A DNA stretch of 64,000 bases. It comes from Bacillota bacterium. Lineage in GTDB: Bacteria; Bacillota; Clostridia; Christensenellales; UMGS416. Under the pieces are notes generated by a model that worked only from the letters and a program-made list of their open reading frames with translations, was not told the origin of the DNA and made no database searches. Shown here one piece after another: positions 1 to 9,406 of this stretch (its first letter is position 1; every line of letters starts with the position of its first letter). The position numbers and the translations under genes are program-made. The stretch is from positions 18,996 to 82,995 of the forward strand of contig JAEZSE010000014.1 of assembly GCA_023421955.1 (NCBI GenBank). Direction: 5' to 3'.

Positions 1-377
1 AGCAGGTGCTGTTCGCCTTCCATCACTGCGCTTTGCACCAGGAGCTCCAGGCCGTCCTGCTTCCAATTGAGCTCCGTGTAGGCCCCGTCATAGCTGCGGG
101 GGCCAGGGTGAATTTTTTCCTCATGGTCGCCGAAGCGCCCAATCAGTGACTCCAGCGTGACACGCCCGGTCTGATAATTCTTGACGCCTAGGCTGAGCGC
201 CAGCCCCTCGGGCAGCAAAACATGGGAAAGCACGCTGCGGGTATTCCAGGTGTTCCAGCCCTGGGCCATACGGCTCATCATATCACGGGTTGCCATTGAC
301 ACCTCATCAAAATGCAGATTACGCCCATCATGGTAAGGCCGGGCAAATGGGGCTGTCAAGGCCATTCGATCAACCAT
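1..377 (-). CDS. Probable glycoside hydrolase (MGH1/GH63-like), N-terminal part, cut by window edge
   Basis: Only the first ~125 residues lie in the window; the gene runs off the left edge. The frame reads GWNTWNTRSVLSHVLLPEG, then YQTGRV and a later HPGPRSYDGAYTELNW. This Trp/Asn-rich start resembles the N-terminus of intracellular GH63/YgjK-like (MGH1-type) glycosidases that act on oligosaccharides. No signal peptide is visible. The longest frame starts at 377. A second ATG at 296 has a better ribosome site (GAGGT, 6 nt away) and would begin MATRDMMSR, so 296 may be the true start. It is divergent from the beta-helix gene, with a shared intergenic region of about 140 bp. The family call is from memory of conserved wording, not a search; a different alpha/alpha-barrel glycosidase is possible. 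Confidence 0.6.
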   Translation of the reverse strand, partial: MVDRMALTAPFARPYHDGRNLHFDEVSMATRDMMSRMAQGWNTWNTRSVLSHVLLPEGLALSLGVKNYQTGRVTLESLIGRFGDHEEKIHPGPRSYDGAYTELNWKQDGLELLVQSAVMEGEQHL

Positions 378-401
378 TATTCATGTAACTGATCTGAATC
401 G

Positions 402-418
402 GATAAGGTAACGTTATC
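402..418. promoter_or_regulatory. Palindrome, possible LacI-type operator
   Basis: GATAAGGTAACGTTATC is an imperfect palindrome centred on AACGTT with a central CG step, the style of LacI/GalR-family operators. It sits between two divergent carbohydrate-active genes. A possible -35 (TTGATG, 437-442) and -10 (TATGTT, 461-466, 18 nt spacer) follow on the plus strand. No LacI gene is in the window, so the regulator is unknown. Confidence 0.35.
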
Positions 419-514
419 TATTTATTCGTTATCAAATTGATGTAATATATATACAATTCCTATGTTCTCTGATACAGTATATTTAACAAATAAGTGCGTG
501 TGCAGGAGGTGTTT

Positions 515-2362
515 ATGACCAACTTTGATTTGCTTCCGAATAACGTTACATTCGCATTCTGGGAAGACAGCACCAAGTATACGAAGACCTACTATGTCGC
601 TCAGAACGCGCCCAACGCCAGCGATGCAAACCCCGGCACCAGGGAGTTGCCGTTCAAAACGATTTCCAAAGCAGCGGAAATCCTGCAGCCCACTGAAAAA
701 GTCGTCATTGACTCCGGTGTTTATGAGGAGTTTGTTCGCCCGGTGAACGGCGGCACAGGCCCAGATGGAATGATCTGCTACGAGGCAGCTCCGGGGGCCA
801 AGGTGGTGATCAGCGGCGCAAGGGTTTGGAAAGCCGACTTTACCCGCTCGGAAGGCTGGGGAATGAGAGAATTCTCCTTTCGCCCGGCAGAAAAGTCCGA
901 CGAGAACATCGTGATCTGGCACGGCACATTGCCCTTTGACCAGTTCATCGTGAGCAACCCCTTCTCGATGACGAATCTGCCGGCGCAGCGTTTCTCAGGC
1001 TGCGGGTTTTTGTTTCACAAGATGCCAAAGGAATCAGACTACAAACCGTTCATCCGCCGCCGTGGCATGCTCTTTTCAGACGGTCAGCCGCTTGTGCAGG
1101 TGAATCACTATTATGAGCTTGCCAGCACCCCCGGCTCCTTCTGGCCGGAAGACAACGGCATCGACATCCACTTCCGGCTGGCCGATGATGGAGACCCAGC
1201 CAGCCATACACTGACATTCACCTGCTGCGAGCAGCTTTTCTCGCCGAAAACTCCCTATCTGGCCTACATCCGCGTGAAAGGGCTCGGCTTCGAATACGTG
1301 GGCAACGGCTTCCCCGGCTCGCAGCGCGGAGCGCTCTCCACCCATTGCGGCCACCACTGGATCATTGAGGACAATACCGTCCGCTGGTGCAATTCCATCG
1401 GCATCGATATGGGCCATGAGAACCCGATGCGGTCTTCCGAGCACTTCTCCGGCGGCCACATCGTCCGCAACAACCATGTGACCGACTGCGGCATCTGCGG
1501 CATCTGCGGTGTACCCTCCAAAAACGGCATGCAGGACCTGCTGGTGGAAAACAACCTGGTGGAAAACTGCTGCTGGCAGGACGCCGAATTCCTCTACGAA
1601 TGCGCAGGCATCAAGATCCATGTGATGCAAAACAGCCTGATCCGCAACAACATCGTCAATAACACCATGTATGGCACCGGCATCTGGGCGGACTTTGCCA
1701 ACCGCAACACCCGCATCACCGCCAACGTGGTAATGAACACGAAGCACACCATCTTCGGGGCGATCTTTGTGGAAGGTTCTCAGGTGGTGAACCTGGTGGA
1801 TCACAACGTGGTCTGGAAGGTGGGCGCGAACCCGCTGGGCGACCTGCCGCAGCGGACAGGCACCGGCGGCCACGGCCTCTATGAGCATGACTGCGACTAC
1901 TTGCACCTGACCAATAACATAATCATTGGCGCGGAAGGCTCCGGCGCGTTTCTGAATTACGGCGACCCGATCCGCGTGGTCGGGGGCCGGGGGCCGATGG
2001 GCATGAAGCACCGGGTGATCGGCAATCTGATTGCCGACTGCGGCTTCGCCATTGTGCTACCCAATGAGAAGAACTTCACCGATGAGAATGTGTTCGGCAC
2101 GCTAAGGCACATCGGCCCCTTCCGCATCCGCCGCATTCAGACCGACTATGAGTGGATCAACCTGGAGGCGTGGCAGGAATTCCACGAGTGGGAGCTGAAT
2201 GGCCTGCAGTGCGCCATTGAGGCCGAGGTGGATGAGGAGAAACTGGAGCTCGCCATCACACTGACGAACAAGGACAAGCGCATTGCAGAGAGGATTGACC
2301 TGCGAGACAAGGAGCGCCTGGCGGCGTTCATAGACGGCCTGGCGGCAAGGCTGAAGAACTGA
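515..2362 (+). CDS. Right-handed parallel beta-helix protein (pectate-lyase-like fold), no signal peptide
   Basis: A 615-residue protein. The start at 515 is chosen because AGGAGGTG lies 5-11 nt upstream; an in-frame GTG at 494 has no such site. After about 30 residues it shows the DANPGTRELPFKTISKAAE pattern typical of DUF1565/pectate-lyase-like beta-helix proteins. Asn-rich rungs then run from about residue 280 to 510 (IVRNNHVTDC, LIRNNIVNNT, ITANVVMNT, LHLTNNIIIG). Such proteins bind or cleave polysaccharides, including uronate-containing ones. No signal peptide or membrane segment is seen, so it appears cytoplasmic, like the other hydrolases here. The C-terminal ~80 residues are charged and helical. 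The substrate is not readable from the sequence. A strong terminator follows directly. Confidence 0.75.
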   Translation: MTNFDLLPNNVTFAFWEDSTKYTKTYYVAQNAPNASDANPGTRELPFKTISKAAEILQPTEKVVIDSGVYEEFVRPVNGGTGPDGMICYEAAPGAKVVISGARVWKADFTRSEGWGMREFSFRPAEKSDENIVIWHGTLPFDQFIVSNPFSMTNLPAQRFSGCGFLFHKMPKESDYKPFIRRRGMLFSDGQPLVQVNHYYELASTPGSFWPEDNGIDIHFRLADDGDPASHTLTFTCCEQLFSPKTPYLAYIRVKGLGFEYVGNGFPGSQRGALSTHCGHHWIIEDNTVRWCNSIGIDMGHENPMRSSEHFSGGHIVRNNHVTDCGICGICGVPSKNGMQDLLVENNLVENCCWQDAEFLYECAGIKIHVMQNSLIRNNIVNNTMYGTGIWADFANRNTRITANVVMNTKHTIFGAIFVEGSQVVNLVDHNVVWKVGANPLGDLPQRTGTGGHGLYEHDCDYLHLTNNIIIGAEGSGAFLNYGDPIRVVGGRGPMGMKHRVIGNLIADCGFAIVLPNEKNFTDENVFGTLRHIGPFRIRRIQTDYEWINLEAWQEFHEWELNGLQCAIEAEVDEEKLELAITLTNKDKRIAERIDLRDKERLAAFIDGLAARLKN

Positions 2363-2382
2363 TAGAACAGCAACGCTTTGAG

Positions 2383-2408
2383 AAAGCCCGGATTCACTCC
2401 GGGCTTTT
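2383..2408 (+). terminator. Rho-independent terminator of the beta-helix gene
   Basis: A 10-bp stem, AAAGCCCGGA paired with TCCGGGCTTT around a 5-nt loop, followed by T residues, 20 nt after the stop codon. Confidence 0.8.
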
Positions 2409-2423
2409 CTCTCATATTAGGGC

Positions 2424-2452
2424 TTGTCCAAGACAGCCAAAGTGTTTATGAT
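2424..2452 (+). promoter_or_regulatory. Promoter for the DUF1905 gene
   Basis: TTGTCC (2424-2429), 17-nt spacer, TATGAT (2447-2452), a good sigma-A type match located about 80 nt before the start codon. Confidence 0.55.
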
Positions 2453-2532
2453 CCAAATAAGTGGTAAAATAGTGAATGTGCCGACGAATTATGACAAACA
2501 CTGCATGGACCTTAGCAACCAGGAGGTATGGC

Positions 2533-2799
2533 ATGGGCAATCGGGTTTACCGGTTCGACGCGGTGCTGCAAAAAGTCCCTGACATTGACGGAGCATATGT
2601 CGAGTTTCCATATGATGCCAAAGCGGAATTCGGAAAGGGGCGGGTCAAGGTGCACGCCACATTTGATGGCGTGCCCTACGACGGCATCCTCATCAAAATG
2701 GGCACACCCTGCCACATCATCGGCGTGCGGAAAGAGATCCGGAAGCAGATCGGGAAGCAGCCCGGAGACACGGTTGCGGTGACCATCGAGGAACTCTGA
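2533..2799 (+). CDS. DUF1905 domain protein
   Basis: An 88-residue single-domain protein. AGGAGGT at 2521-2527 selects the ATG at 2533 over an upstream in-frame start at 2476. The sequence carries the DUF1905 pattern: an initial VYRFDAVLQ strand, AYVEFPYDA, a GRVKVHATFDG segment, and a C-terminal basic helix with IGKQPGDTVAVTIE. DUF1905 is a small beta-barrel of unknown function, often fused to or encoded near YdeI-like proteins. It has its own promoter and is followed by a separate promoter for lhr, so it looks monocistronic. No function can be assigned. Confidence 0.8.
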   Translation: MGNRVYRFDAVLQKVPDIDGAYVEFPYDAKAEFGKGRVKVHATFDGVPYDGILIKMGTPCHIIGVRKEIRKQIGKQPGDTVAVTIEEL

Positions 2800-2846
2800 C
2801 GCACCCTAAGAACACGCTGGCCCATCTGACCCCTACTCATATCACA

Positions 2847-2875
2847 TTGGACAGCTTGCAAGCCTATGGTAAAAT
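2847..2875 (+). promoter_or_regulatory. Promoter for lhr
   Basis: TTGGAC (2847-2852), 17-nt spacer, TAAAAT (2870-2875). The start codon at 2904 follows about 20 nt after the expected transcription start. Confidence 0.6.
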
Positions 2876-2903
2876 AAACCTATTCCCAACCAGGGAGCGC
2901 GCC

Positions 2904-5900
2904 ATGAACACACTTGAGTTGTTCCACCCCCTCACCGCCCGGTGGTTTGCCGGCTCCCTCGGCGCACCCACGGCGGTGCAGGATGCTGCATGGCCGGAGA
3001 TTGCCACAGGCCGTCACACGCTGGTCTCCGCCCCCACCGGCACGGGCAAAACGCTCTCAGCCTTTCTGGTGTTCATTGACCGGCTGCTGGACGAGGCACG
3101 GCGGGGCGAGCTGCCGCAGCAGCTCCAGCTCATCTACATCTCGCCGCTCAAATCGCTAGCCGGAGACATCCGCGAAAACCTGCGCCGCCCGCTGGAAGGC
3201 ATCTGGCGGGAGGAGCACGGCGGCAGCTCATTCCCTGGGGATAAACCCGGCGGCCTCGATATCATGATCCGCACAGGCGACACGCCGCAGAACGAGCGAC
3301 GGCGCATGATCAAAACACCGCCCCACATTTTGATCACCACGCCCGAATCTCTTTACCTGATGCTCACGGCCAAATCCAGCCAAGTCGTATTGAAAACTGC
3401 CCGTTGGATCATCATTGATGAGCTGCACGCACTGATCGATACCAAGCGCGGCGCCCACCTGATGCTCTCCATCGCGAGGCTGGACAGGCTTTGCGGCAAG
3501 CCGCTGCAGCGGGTGGGTCTTTCTGCCACGCTGGAGCCGCTATCTCTGGCAGCCGAATACCTGGCGCCCGATGAGGTTTCCATCGCCGCCCCGAAGATGC
3601 GCAAAAACGTAGAGCTTCGCGTGACCAGCCCCCTCACCGGCATGCGGCAGGTGAAGAAAGACCCGGTGTGGCAGGAAGTGGCCCGGTCGGTCTTTGAGCA
3701 CTGCGAGGGCACCCGGAGCGTGATCGCTTTCGTGGAGGGCCGGGCCTATGCCGAAAAGCTGGCCTATTATGTCAACCAACTGGCCGGCGACGGCTTTGCC
3801 CGCACACACCACGGCAGCTTGTCAAAAGAGCAGAGATATGAGGTGGAGCATGCGCTGCGCGGCGGCAGCCTTCGGTTGTTGTGCGCCACGTCATCGATGG
3901 AGCTGGGCATTGACGTGGGTGATGTGGACCAGGTCTTCCAAATCGGCACGCCCCGCTCCATCTCCAGCACGATGCAGCGGCTGGGCCGGGCAGGCCACAA
4001 CCCGAACCGCACCAGCGTAATGCACATATTTCCAAGAGCCGCCGCCGACAGCCTTTACAGCGGCCTGGCCGCCGAGGTAGTCCGCCAGGGCGGCGTGGAG
4101 CACGCCCACCCCCCGCGCCTGTGCCTGGACGTGCTGGCCCAGCACCTGGTCTCCATGGCGGCGGACGGCGGCTACACCGTGGACGATGTGCTCGCCATCC
4201 TGCCCAGAGCCTACCCCTTCCGCGAAGTGACTGCCGACGATGTGCGCGCGGTGCTCCGGATGCTTGCAGGCGATGAAGAGCATGAGCGGGACATCCCTGC
4301 CCGGCCAAGGCTGTTGTATGACCGCATCCATGACCGGGTGGAGGGTGACCCCTACAGCCGCATGCTGGCCGTGTCGGCCGGCGGCACGATCCCGGACAAG
4401 GGGCTCTACGCCGTTCGAACAATGGATGGCGTGCGCCTTGGTGAGCTGGACGAGGAGTTTGTGTTTGAGGCCCGCAAGGGTGACAAGTTCTTGCTGGGCA
4501 CCTTCGGCTGGCAGATCTCCGACATTAAGAAAGACACCGTGGTCGTAGTGCCCGCCACCACCAGCGGCGCAAGGCCGCCCTTCTGGAAAGGCGACATCAA
4601 GGGCCGGCGGATGAAAACCGGCATCGCCTACGGGCAGATCTTCCGCAGGCTTGCAGATGCCAACGAAGCTGGCAGCCTGCTTGACACGTTGCAGCAACTG
4701 GGGCTGGATGAGGTGGCCTCGCGGGATGCCGAAGACCTGCTGAAGCGCCAACTGGCCGCCACCGGTACGCTGGCCGATGACCGCACATTGCTTGTGGAGC
4801 ACTACAAAGACGAGGCCGGCAACCACCAAATGATGGTGCACTCGGTGTTTGGCAGGCAGGTGAACGAGCCGCTCTCCATCCTGGCGGCGGAAGCGGCCAA
4901 GCGCATCACCGGCTCCAACATCAACTTCGTGGCCGACGACGACGGCATCCTGCTCTTCCCCTACGCCGACTGCCCGATGCCGGAGCGTCTGCTGCAGCAG
5001 ATCGCGCCGGAGATGGCAGAGCGTGTGCTCTCGGCGGCGCTGCCGGCCACACCGGTCTATAATATGGCGTTCCGCTACAACGCGGCAAGGGCACTGATGA
5101 CCGGCATACGCAAGGCCAGCCGCCAGCCGCTTTGGGTGCAGCGCATGCGCAGCGCTGAGATGCTCGATTCGCTGGTGCGCAAACCCGACCACCCGCTGGT
5201 GCGGGAAACAAGGCGTGAGTGCCTGGAGGATTATTGGGACCTGCCCGGTGTGCTGACCGTGCTCCATGGAATCCGCGCCGGCACGATCCGCGTGACGGAG
5301 CTTTCGCTGGAGATCCCCTCGCCGCTGTCAATGCCGCTGCGGCGGCAGACCGAGGCGTCGATGATGTATGACTACACGCCCACGCCCGTAGGCATCCGTG
5401 TAGCCGCGCAGGAGGAACTGAGCAGGGCCAGCATGATCGCCCCGGAGCGGGGGCAACTTGAGCAGGCGTCCCAGCGGGCAAAGCTACCGGAAAACGAAAA
5501 CCAGCTGCACTCGTTGCTGATGATTGAGGGGGATCTGGCCGCAGGCGAGCTGGCCGTGCCCTTTGAATGGCTGGAGGCGCTTGAGCGGGAAGGCCGGGCA
5601 TGTTATGTCGAGCCGGGGCTGTGGATTGCCGCAGAGCAAGTGGAAGAATATGACGCGGCGCTGACAGCCGGAGACCCGCAGGCGCGGGAGCGTATCACGC
5701 GCAGGCTGCTGCGTTATCGGGGCGTGCAGTCCACCGAACGGGTGGCCGAGCGTTACTTGTGGGCGGAAGAAGAGGCAAAGGCGGTGCTGGACGCGCTGTG
5801 CCGCGGCGGTTCTGCGGTGGAGTACGAGGGCCTCTTCTACCATGGGGAGCTATTTGACCGGGCGCAACGGGAGACTGTGCGGGCGCGCCGCAGGCAGATC

Positions 5901-7040
5901 CGCACATTGCCACCGGAACGCTATGCGGCGCTTCTGGCAAGCCGCGTGCGCGTGGCCGCGCCGAAAGAAGAGCAGTTGGAGGCGGCGCTCATCGCGCTCA
6001 GCGGCATTCCCTTTCCTGCTGCTGCCTGGGAAAGCATGCTGTTACCAGCACGGGTGGCTGGATATAGGCCTGAATTGCTGGATGCACAACTTGCCAAAGG
6101 CAAGTTGTTCTGGAGGATGGGGCCTAACGGCAATATTTCATTCCACACCTATGATGATATCGACTGGGACGCCGATATGGCAGATCCGAGCATCGGGCTT
6201 GATGGTGAAGAAAGGATTATGTTTGACGCCTTGATCAAGCGTGGAGCGACCTTCGCCCATGGTCTTGCGCCCTTGCTGGGTGGCTTACCACCCACGGAGC
6301 CATTAATGAGGCTTGCCGAGCTGGGTCTGGTCACAGCTGACAGTTTCATGCCCGTGCGGCAATGGGTCGACCAGGGAAAGCCAGACAACCGCCCGGTGCG
6401 GCAAAAGGTGAAATCGCGGGTGATGGCGATGACGACAGGCCGTTGGGAGATCGCACGCCCGCTGCTTGCGCTGCCCATCGAACGGCAACTGGAGCAGGTT
6501 TTCACCCGCTCGTTGGTGCTATGTCGCGAGACGGCATTGGGCCTTAATTGGACTGAAGCGATGCAGACGCTCCGGCTGTGGGAATACACCGGCCGCGCCC
6601 GGAGAGGATACTTCATCGAGGGGATGTCCGGCATGCAGTTCATCCTGGACCGCGACTTTGCCGGTATCATGGCGGCGCTGGAGCAGCCGGACAACCAAAT
6701 CCGTTGGCTGCATGCCTCCGACCCTGCCCAGCCCTGGGGGAAGCAATTGAAACACAAAGCTGGCAGTGAATTCCTCAATGTGCCAGGCACAGCAGTAGCA
6801 CTGCGCGATGGATTGCCGGTGGCGGTGTTTGAGCAGCAGGGGAAAACACTCCGGGTGTTCGACATGGTCTCATTGCTCGAAACACTCCAAGTGTTCGCGC
6901 GCGACTATCACACCCGGCGCATCTACCCCACTCTGCGGCGGCTCACCGTGCGGCAATATCCGCCAGAAGCTACCGAGGCGTTGAAACTTGGCGGATTCGA
7001 GCGTGAGATGCAGGACTTCGTGCTCTACCGCAGTTTGTAA
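2904..7040 (+). CDS. lhr: Large ATP-dependent helicase of the Lhr family
   Basis: A 1378-residue superfamily 2 helicase. Motif I is APTGTGKT (about residues 43-50), motif II is DELH (about 172-175, where most Lhr proteins have DEVH), motif III is SAT, and motif VI is QRLGRAGH (about 358). Two RecA-like domains are followed by a winged-helix and beta-barrel region and a long C-terminal half typical of bacterial Lhr (about 1400-1500 residues). Lhr enzymes translocate 3'-5' on single-stranded DNA, unwind RNA:DNA hybrids and are linked to repair after DNA damage. It acts in the cytoplasm. The ATG at 2904 is preceded by a weak GGGAG site; the frame is open to 2847 but the promoter at 2847-2875 rules out an earlier start. 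The NHEJ pair Ku/LigD lies about 45 kb away; no direct link is shown. Confidence 0.9.
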   Translation: MNTLELFHPLTARWFAGSLGAPTAVQDAAWPEIATGRHTLVSAPTGTGKTLSAFLVFIDRLLDEARRGELPQQLQLIYISPLKSLAGDIRENLRRPLEGIWREEHGGSSFPGDKPGGLDIMIRTGDTPQNERRRMIKTPPHILITTPESLYLMLTAKSSQVVLKTARWIIIDELHALIDTKRGAHLMLSIARLDRLCGKPLQRVGLSATLEPLSLAAEYLAPDEVSIAAPKMRKNVELRVTSPLTGMRQVKKDPVWQEVARSVFEHCEGTRSVIAFVEGRAYAEKLAYYVNQLAGDGFARTHHGSLSKEQRYEVEHALRGGSLRLLCATSSMELGIDVGDVDQVFQIGTPRSISSTMQRLGRAGHNPNRTSVMHIFPRAAADSLYSGLAAEVVRQGGVEHAHPPRLCLDVLAQHLVSMAADGGYTVDDVLAILPRAYPFREVTADDVRAVLRMLAGDEEHERDIPARPRLLYDRIHDRVEGDPYSRMLAVSAGGTIPDKGLYAVRTMDGVRLGELDEEFVFEARKGDKFLLGTFGWQISDIKKDTVVVVPATTSGARPPFWKGDIKGRRMKTGIAYGQIFRRLADANEAGSLLDTLQQLGLDEVASRDAEDLLKRQLAATGTLADDRTLLVEHYKDEAGNHQMMVHSVFGRQVNEPLSILAAEAAKRITGSNINFVADDDGILLFPYADCPMPERLLQQIAPEMAERVLSAALPATPVYNMAFRYNAARALMTGIRKASRQPLWVQRMRSAEMLDSLVRKPDHPLVRETRRECLEDYWDLPGVLTVLHGIRAGTIRVTELSLEIPSPLSMPLRRQTEASMMYDYTPTPVGIRVAAQEELSRASMIAPERGQLEQASQRAKLPENENQLHSLLMIEGDLAAGELAVPFEWLEALEREGRACYVEPGLWIAAEQVEEYDAALTAGDPQARERITRRLLRYRGVQSTERVAERYLWAEEEAKAVLDALCRGGSAVEYEGLFYHGELFDRAQRETVRARRRQIRTLPPERYAALLASRVRVAAPKEEQLEAALIALSGIPFPAAAWESMLLPARVAGYRPELLDAQLAKGKLFWRMGPNGNISFHTYDDIDWDADMADPSIGLDGEERIMFDALIKRGATFAHGLAPLLGGLPPTEPLMRLAELGLVTADSFMPVRQWVDQGKPDNRPVRQKVKSRVMAMTTGRWEIARPLLALPIERQLEQVFTRSLVLCRETALGLNWTEAMQTLRLWEYTGRARRGYFIEGMSGMQFILDRDFAGIMAALEQPDNQIRWLHASDPAQPWGKQLKHKAGSEFLNVPGTAVALRDGLPVAVFEQQGKTLRVFDMVSLLETLQVFARDYHTRRIYPTLRRLTVRQYPPEATEALKLGGFEREMQDFVLYRSL

Positions 7041-7166
7041 CCATTCTTCACCATCAAATCTAGGCCTTATGGTTTTTTACCTCTATGGCGTTACTTTCCA
7101 TTTTTCGGTATAACCGCACAGCCTGGCGTAAAACTAATTCCCGATGCTGTTGTGTGGAGGGAAGAT

Positions 7167-8249
7167 ATGAAGAAGGTTGCGGCGTGGGTCATCATGCTGG
7201 TATTCGCATTGGGGTTGTGTGTAGGGTTATATTTTAACAAATCACAGGCCATTCAGACCTCCACCGCCGCGGTGCATGAGTTCACCACATTTATCGAGGG
7301 GGCGGGCGCGGTGAGCGCACCCACACAGGTGATTGTGACACCAATGGCAGGCACGGTGAAAGGTGTATCCGTTGAGGAAGGCCAATTCCTGAGGCAAGGC
7401 AGCCCGGTGCTGCAAATGGATGATGATATCCTGAAGCTCCAGCTGCAGGAAGCCCTGCTGGCGTTGAATGCCCAGAAAAAGTTATGGATCAAACAAAATG
7501 GCCAATTAAGCCGCAAGCAACAGGAGGCTGCGATGCTGGCGGCTCAGCAGACAGGCTATGGCATTACCCAATTCAACGACGCAGCCAACGGGCAGAATGC
7601 CGAGGAAATAAGCTCCGAACAGGTGGATCTGGCCCGCGTCAAGGTGCAACAGGCCAGCAGGCTCATGAAGGATGCCACCGTGCTAAGCGCTCTGTCCGGT
7701 GTGGTGATGGATGTCACCGTCCGCCCGGGTGAGCTGGTTTCGGCCGGCACGAAGGCGGCCATCATTGCAGCGATGGACCAGGTGGAAATTGAATCGGTGT
7801 TCGCCGACCAGGATGCCGCTGATATCCAGCCCGGCATGGAGGTGGAGCTCTACGGCGGTTGTCTGGGTAGTGTAACAAGCGTCGGTGTTGTCACCCAAAC
7901 AGCTCAAATGTCACAAAGCCAGCAGGCCCAGACCGGCCCGAAGAGTATGGCCGTGGTTCGAATAAAGCCGGAAAACGCATCGATGTTCAACCGCCTCGGG
8001 GCTTCAGTGGAACTGCGCGTGATCACCGGCAGGAAGACTGCCATGGGGGTGCCTATAGAAGCATTGGCACAGGATTCCTCCGGGCTGTTCGTTTATGTGA
8101 TCCGCAATGGCCGGGCGTACCGCGCGCCGGTGGAAGTAGGCGTGCTGGACGAGACACACGCCGAAGTCAGATCCGGAATCCGGGCCGGAGATGTGCTGGC
8201 GCTAAATCCCACGGAGCTTCGAAACGGCGAGCGGGTGAGCGTGTCATGA
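7167..8249 (+). CDS. HlyD/MacA-like periplasmic adaptor (membrane fusion protein)
   Basis: A 360-residue protein with one N-terminal membrane anchor (about residues 4-21), then a biotinyl-lipoyl-like segment (VSVEEGQFLRQGSPVLQMDDD), a Gln/Ala-rich helical hairpin, and beta-barrel domains (VTVRPGELVSAGTKAA). This order is that of MacA-type adaptors that link an ABC permease to the outside. In Gram-positives such proteins sit in the wall space. GGAGG just upstream fixes the ATG at 7167. Its stop overlaps the permease start by 4 nt (ATGA), so the two are translationally coupled. Cargo is unknown: peptides, antibiotics or glycolipids are all possible. No MacB-type ATPase is adjacent. Confidence 0.85.
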   Translation: MKKVAAWVIMLVFALGLCVGLYFNKSQAIQTSTAAVHEFTTFIEGAGAVSAPTQVIVTPMAGTVKGVSVEEGQFLRQGSPVLQMDDDILKLQLQEALLALNAQKKLWIKQNGQLSRKQQEAAMLAAQQTGYGITQFNDAANGQNAEEISSEQVDLARVKVQQASRLMKDATVLSALSGVVMDVTVRPGELVSAGTKAAIIAAMDQVEIESVFADQDAADIQPGMEVELYGGCLGSVTSVGVVTQTAQMSQSQQAQTGPKSMAVVRIKPENASMFNRLGASVELRVITGRKTAMGVPIEALAQDSSGLFVYVIRNGRAYRAPVEVGVLDETHAEVRSGIRAGDVLALNPTELRNGERVSVS

Positions 8250-9406
8250 GATTCCGCTTTGTCGTTGATACACTAGATGCCGTGTTGCACGGCCTGAAAG
8301 CAACACGCCTCCGAACAGCGCTGGCAGTGTTGGGCGTTAGCTTCGGTGTGGCTGCCGTGATGGCCGTGCTTTCCATCGGTCAGGGCGGCGAGGAGCGAGT
8401 GAAGATGGAGCTTAATGACATTGGCATCAACCGCGCCTGGATGTATCCTGATAAGGAGGCAAACCGGGGCTTTAAGCTGGAAGATGCCTCCTGGCTGGCC
8501 CAGCGTGTAGAGAACGCCGTAATCTCCGCAAGGTCGGAGCGGAACGCGGATATCAGCAATGGATCTATGAAGGTATCCAGCACGGCAATCGGCTGCCAAT
8601 GGCTGCTTCCCCGGATGGAAAACACCGAATTCGTGTCCGGCAGGTTTTTTACCAACTGGGAGGAAGAAAGCGCGCGGCCCGTGGCAGTGTTGGAATCAAG
8701 GCTCGCCAAAAGCCTGTATGGCACGCTGGACCCGGTGGGGCAATCAATCCTGGTGGATGGCCGTCAATGCTCGGTGGTGGGCGTGGTGTCCAAGAGGAAT
8801 ATCCTGTATAACGATGGTTGCTGCTATGTACCCATTACTACATACAACAATTGGTACGGCGAGTCAAATGTGGAGGAGATCTCAATTTCAACCCAGTCGC
8901 CGACTGAACTCAGGGCCATCCGGCTCAAAGCCTCCATGCTACTGGAATCCCGGATGGGCGATGTGAAACTCGTTACGTTGGATGGTGAGACGAAAATCGC
9001 CGACAATGTGCTGGGCATCTTCCGAACAGTGATCCTCTGCGTTGCCGTTGTTGCGCTGATCGTGGGCGGCATCGGCATTATGAACATGATGTATATGTCG
9101 GTAAACGAACGCGTGCGCGAGATTGGCATCCGCAAGTCTCTGGGAGCCCGCCGCAACCAAATTCTGCTTCAGTTTTTACTGGAGGCAGTGCTCCTGGCAC
9201 TGGCCGGCGGTGTTTTGGGCCTGATATGCGGCGTGCTCTTAAGCCTTGCCGCAAGCGCGCTTGCTGATGTGCCCTTTGTGATTCCGGTCTATGCGCCGTT
9301 TGTCGGCACAGGCTTTTCCGCGGCGGTTGGATTGGCTTTTGGGGTGTTTCCGGCGGTGAAGGCAGCCAACATGAGCCCGGTGGAGGCACTGAGGAGCGAG
9401 GCTTGA
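8246..9406 (+). CDS. MacB/FtsX-type ABC transporter permease
   Basis: A 386-residue permease: one membrane helix near residues 20-43 (TALAVLGVSFGVAAVMAVLS), an extracytoplasmic MacB_PCD domain of about 210 residues, and three C-terminal helices that start near VVALIVGGIGIMNMMY and include the coupling segment VNERVREIGIRKSLGARR. This is the permease half of MacB; in Gram-negative MacB the ATPase is fused at the N-terminus, in Firmicutes it is a separate gene. Here neither arrangement is present: the next gene encodes a sugar-type ATPase after a 300-bp gap with its own promoter. Starts by 4-nt overlap with the adaptor gene. Confidence 0.88.
   Translation: MRFRFVVDTLDAVLHGLKATRLRTALAVLGVSFGVAAVMAVLSIGQGGEERVKMELNDIGINRAWMYPDKEANRGFKLEDASWLAQRVENAVISARSERNADISNGSMKVSSTAIGCQWLLPRMENTEFVSGRFFTNWEEESARPVAVLESRLAKSLYGTLDPVGQSILVDGRQCSVVGVVSKRNILYNDGCCYVPITTYNNWYGESNVEEISISTQSPTELRAIRLKASMLLESRMGDVKLVTLDGETKIADNVLGIFRTVILCVAVVALIVGGIGIMNMMYMSVNERVREIGIRKSLGARRNQILLQFLLEAVLLALAGGVLGLICGVLLSLAASALADVPFVIPVYAPFVGTGFSAAVGLAFGVFPAVKAANMSPVEALRSEA

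Noticed and set aside
3891..5267. A 458-codon minus-strand open frame inside lhr
   Set aside because: It lies wholly within a well-supported helicase gene, shows no recognisable domain and has no promoter or ribosome site.
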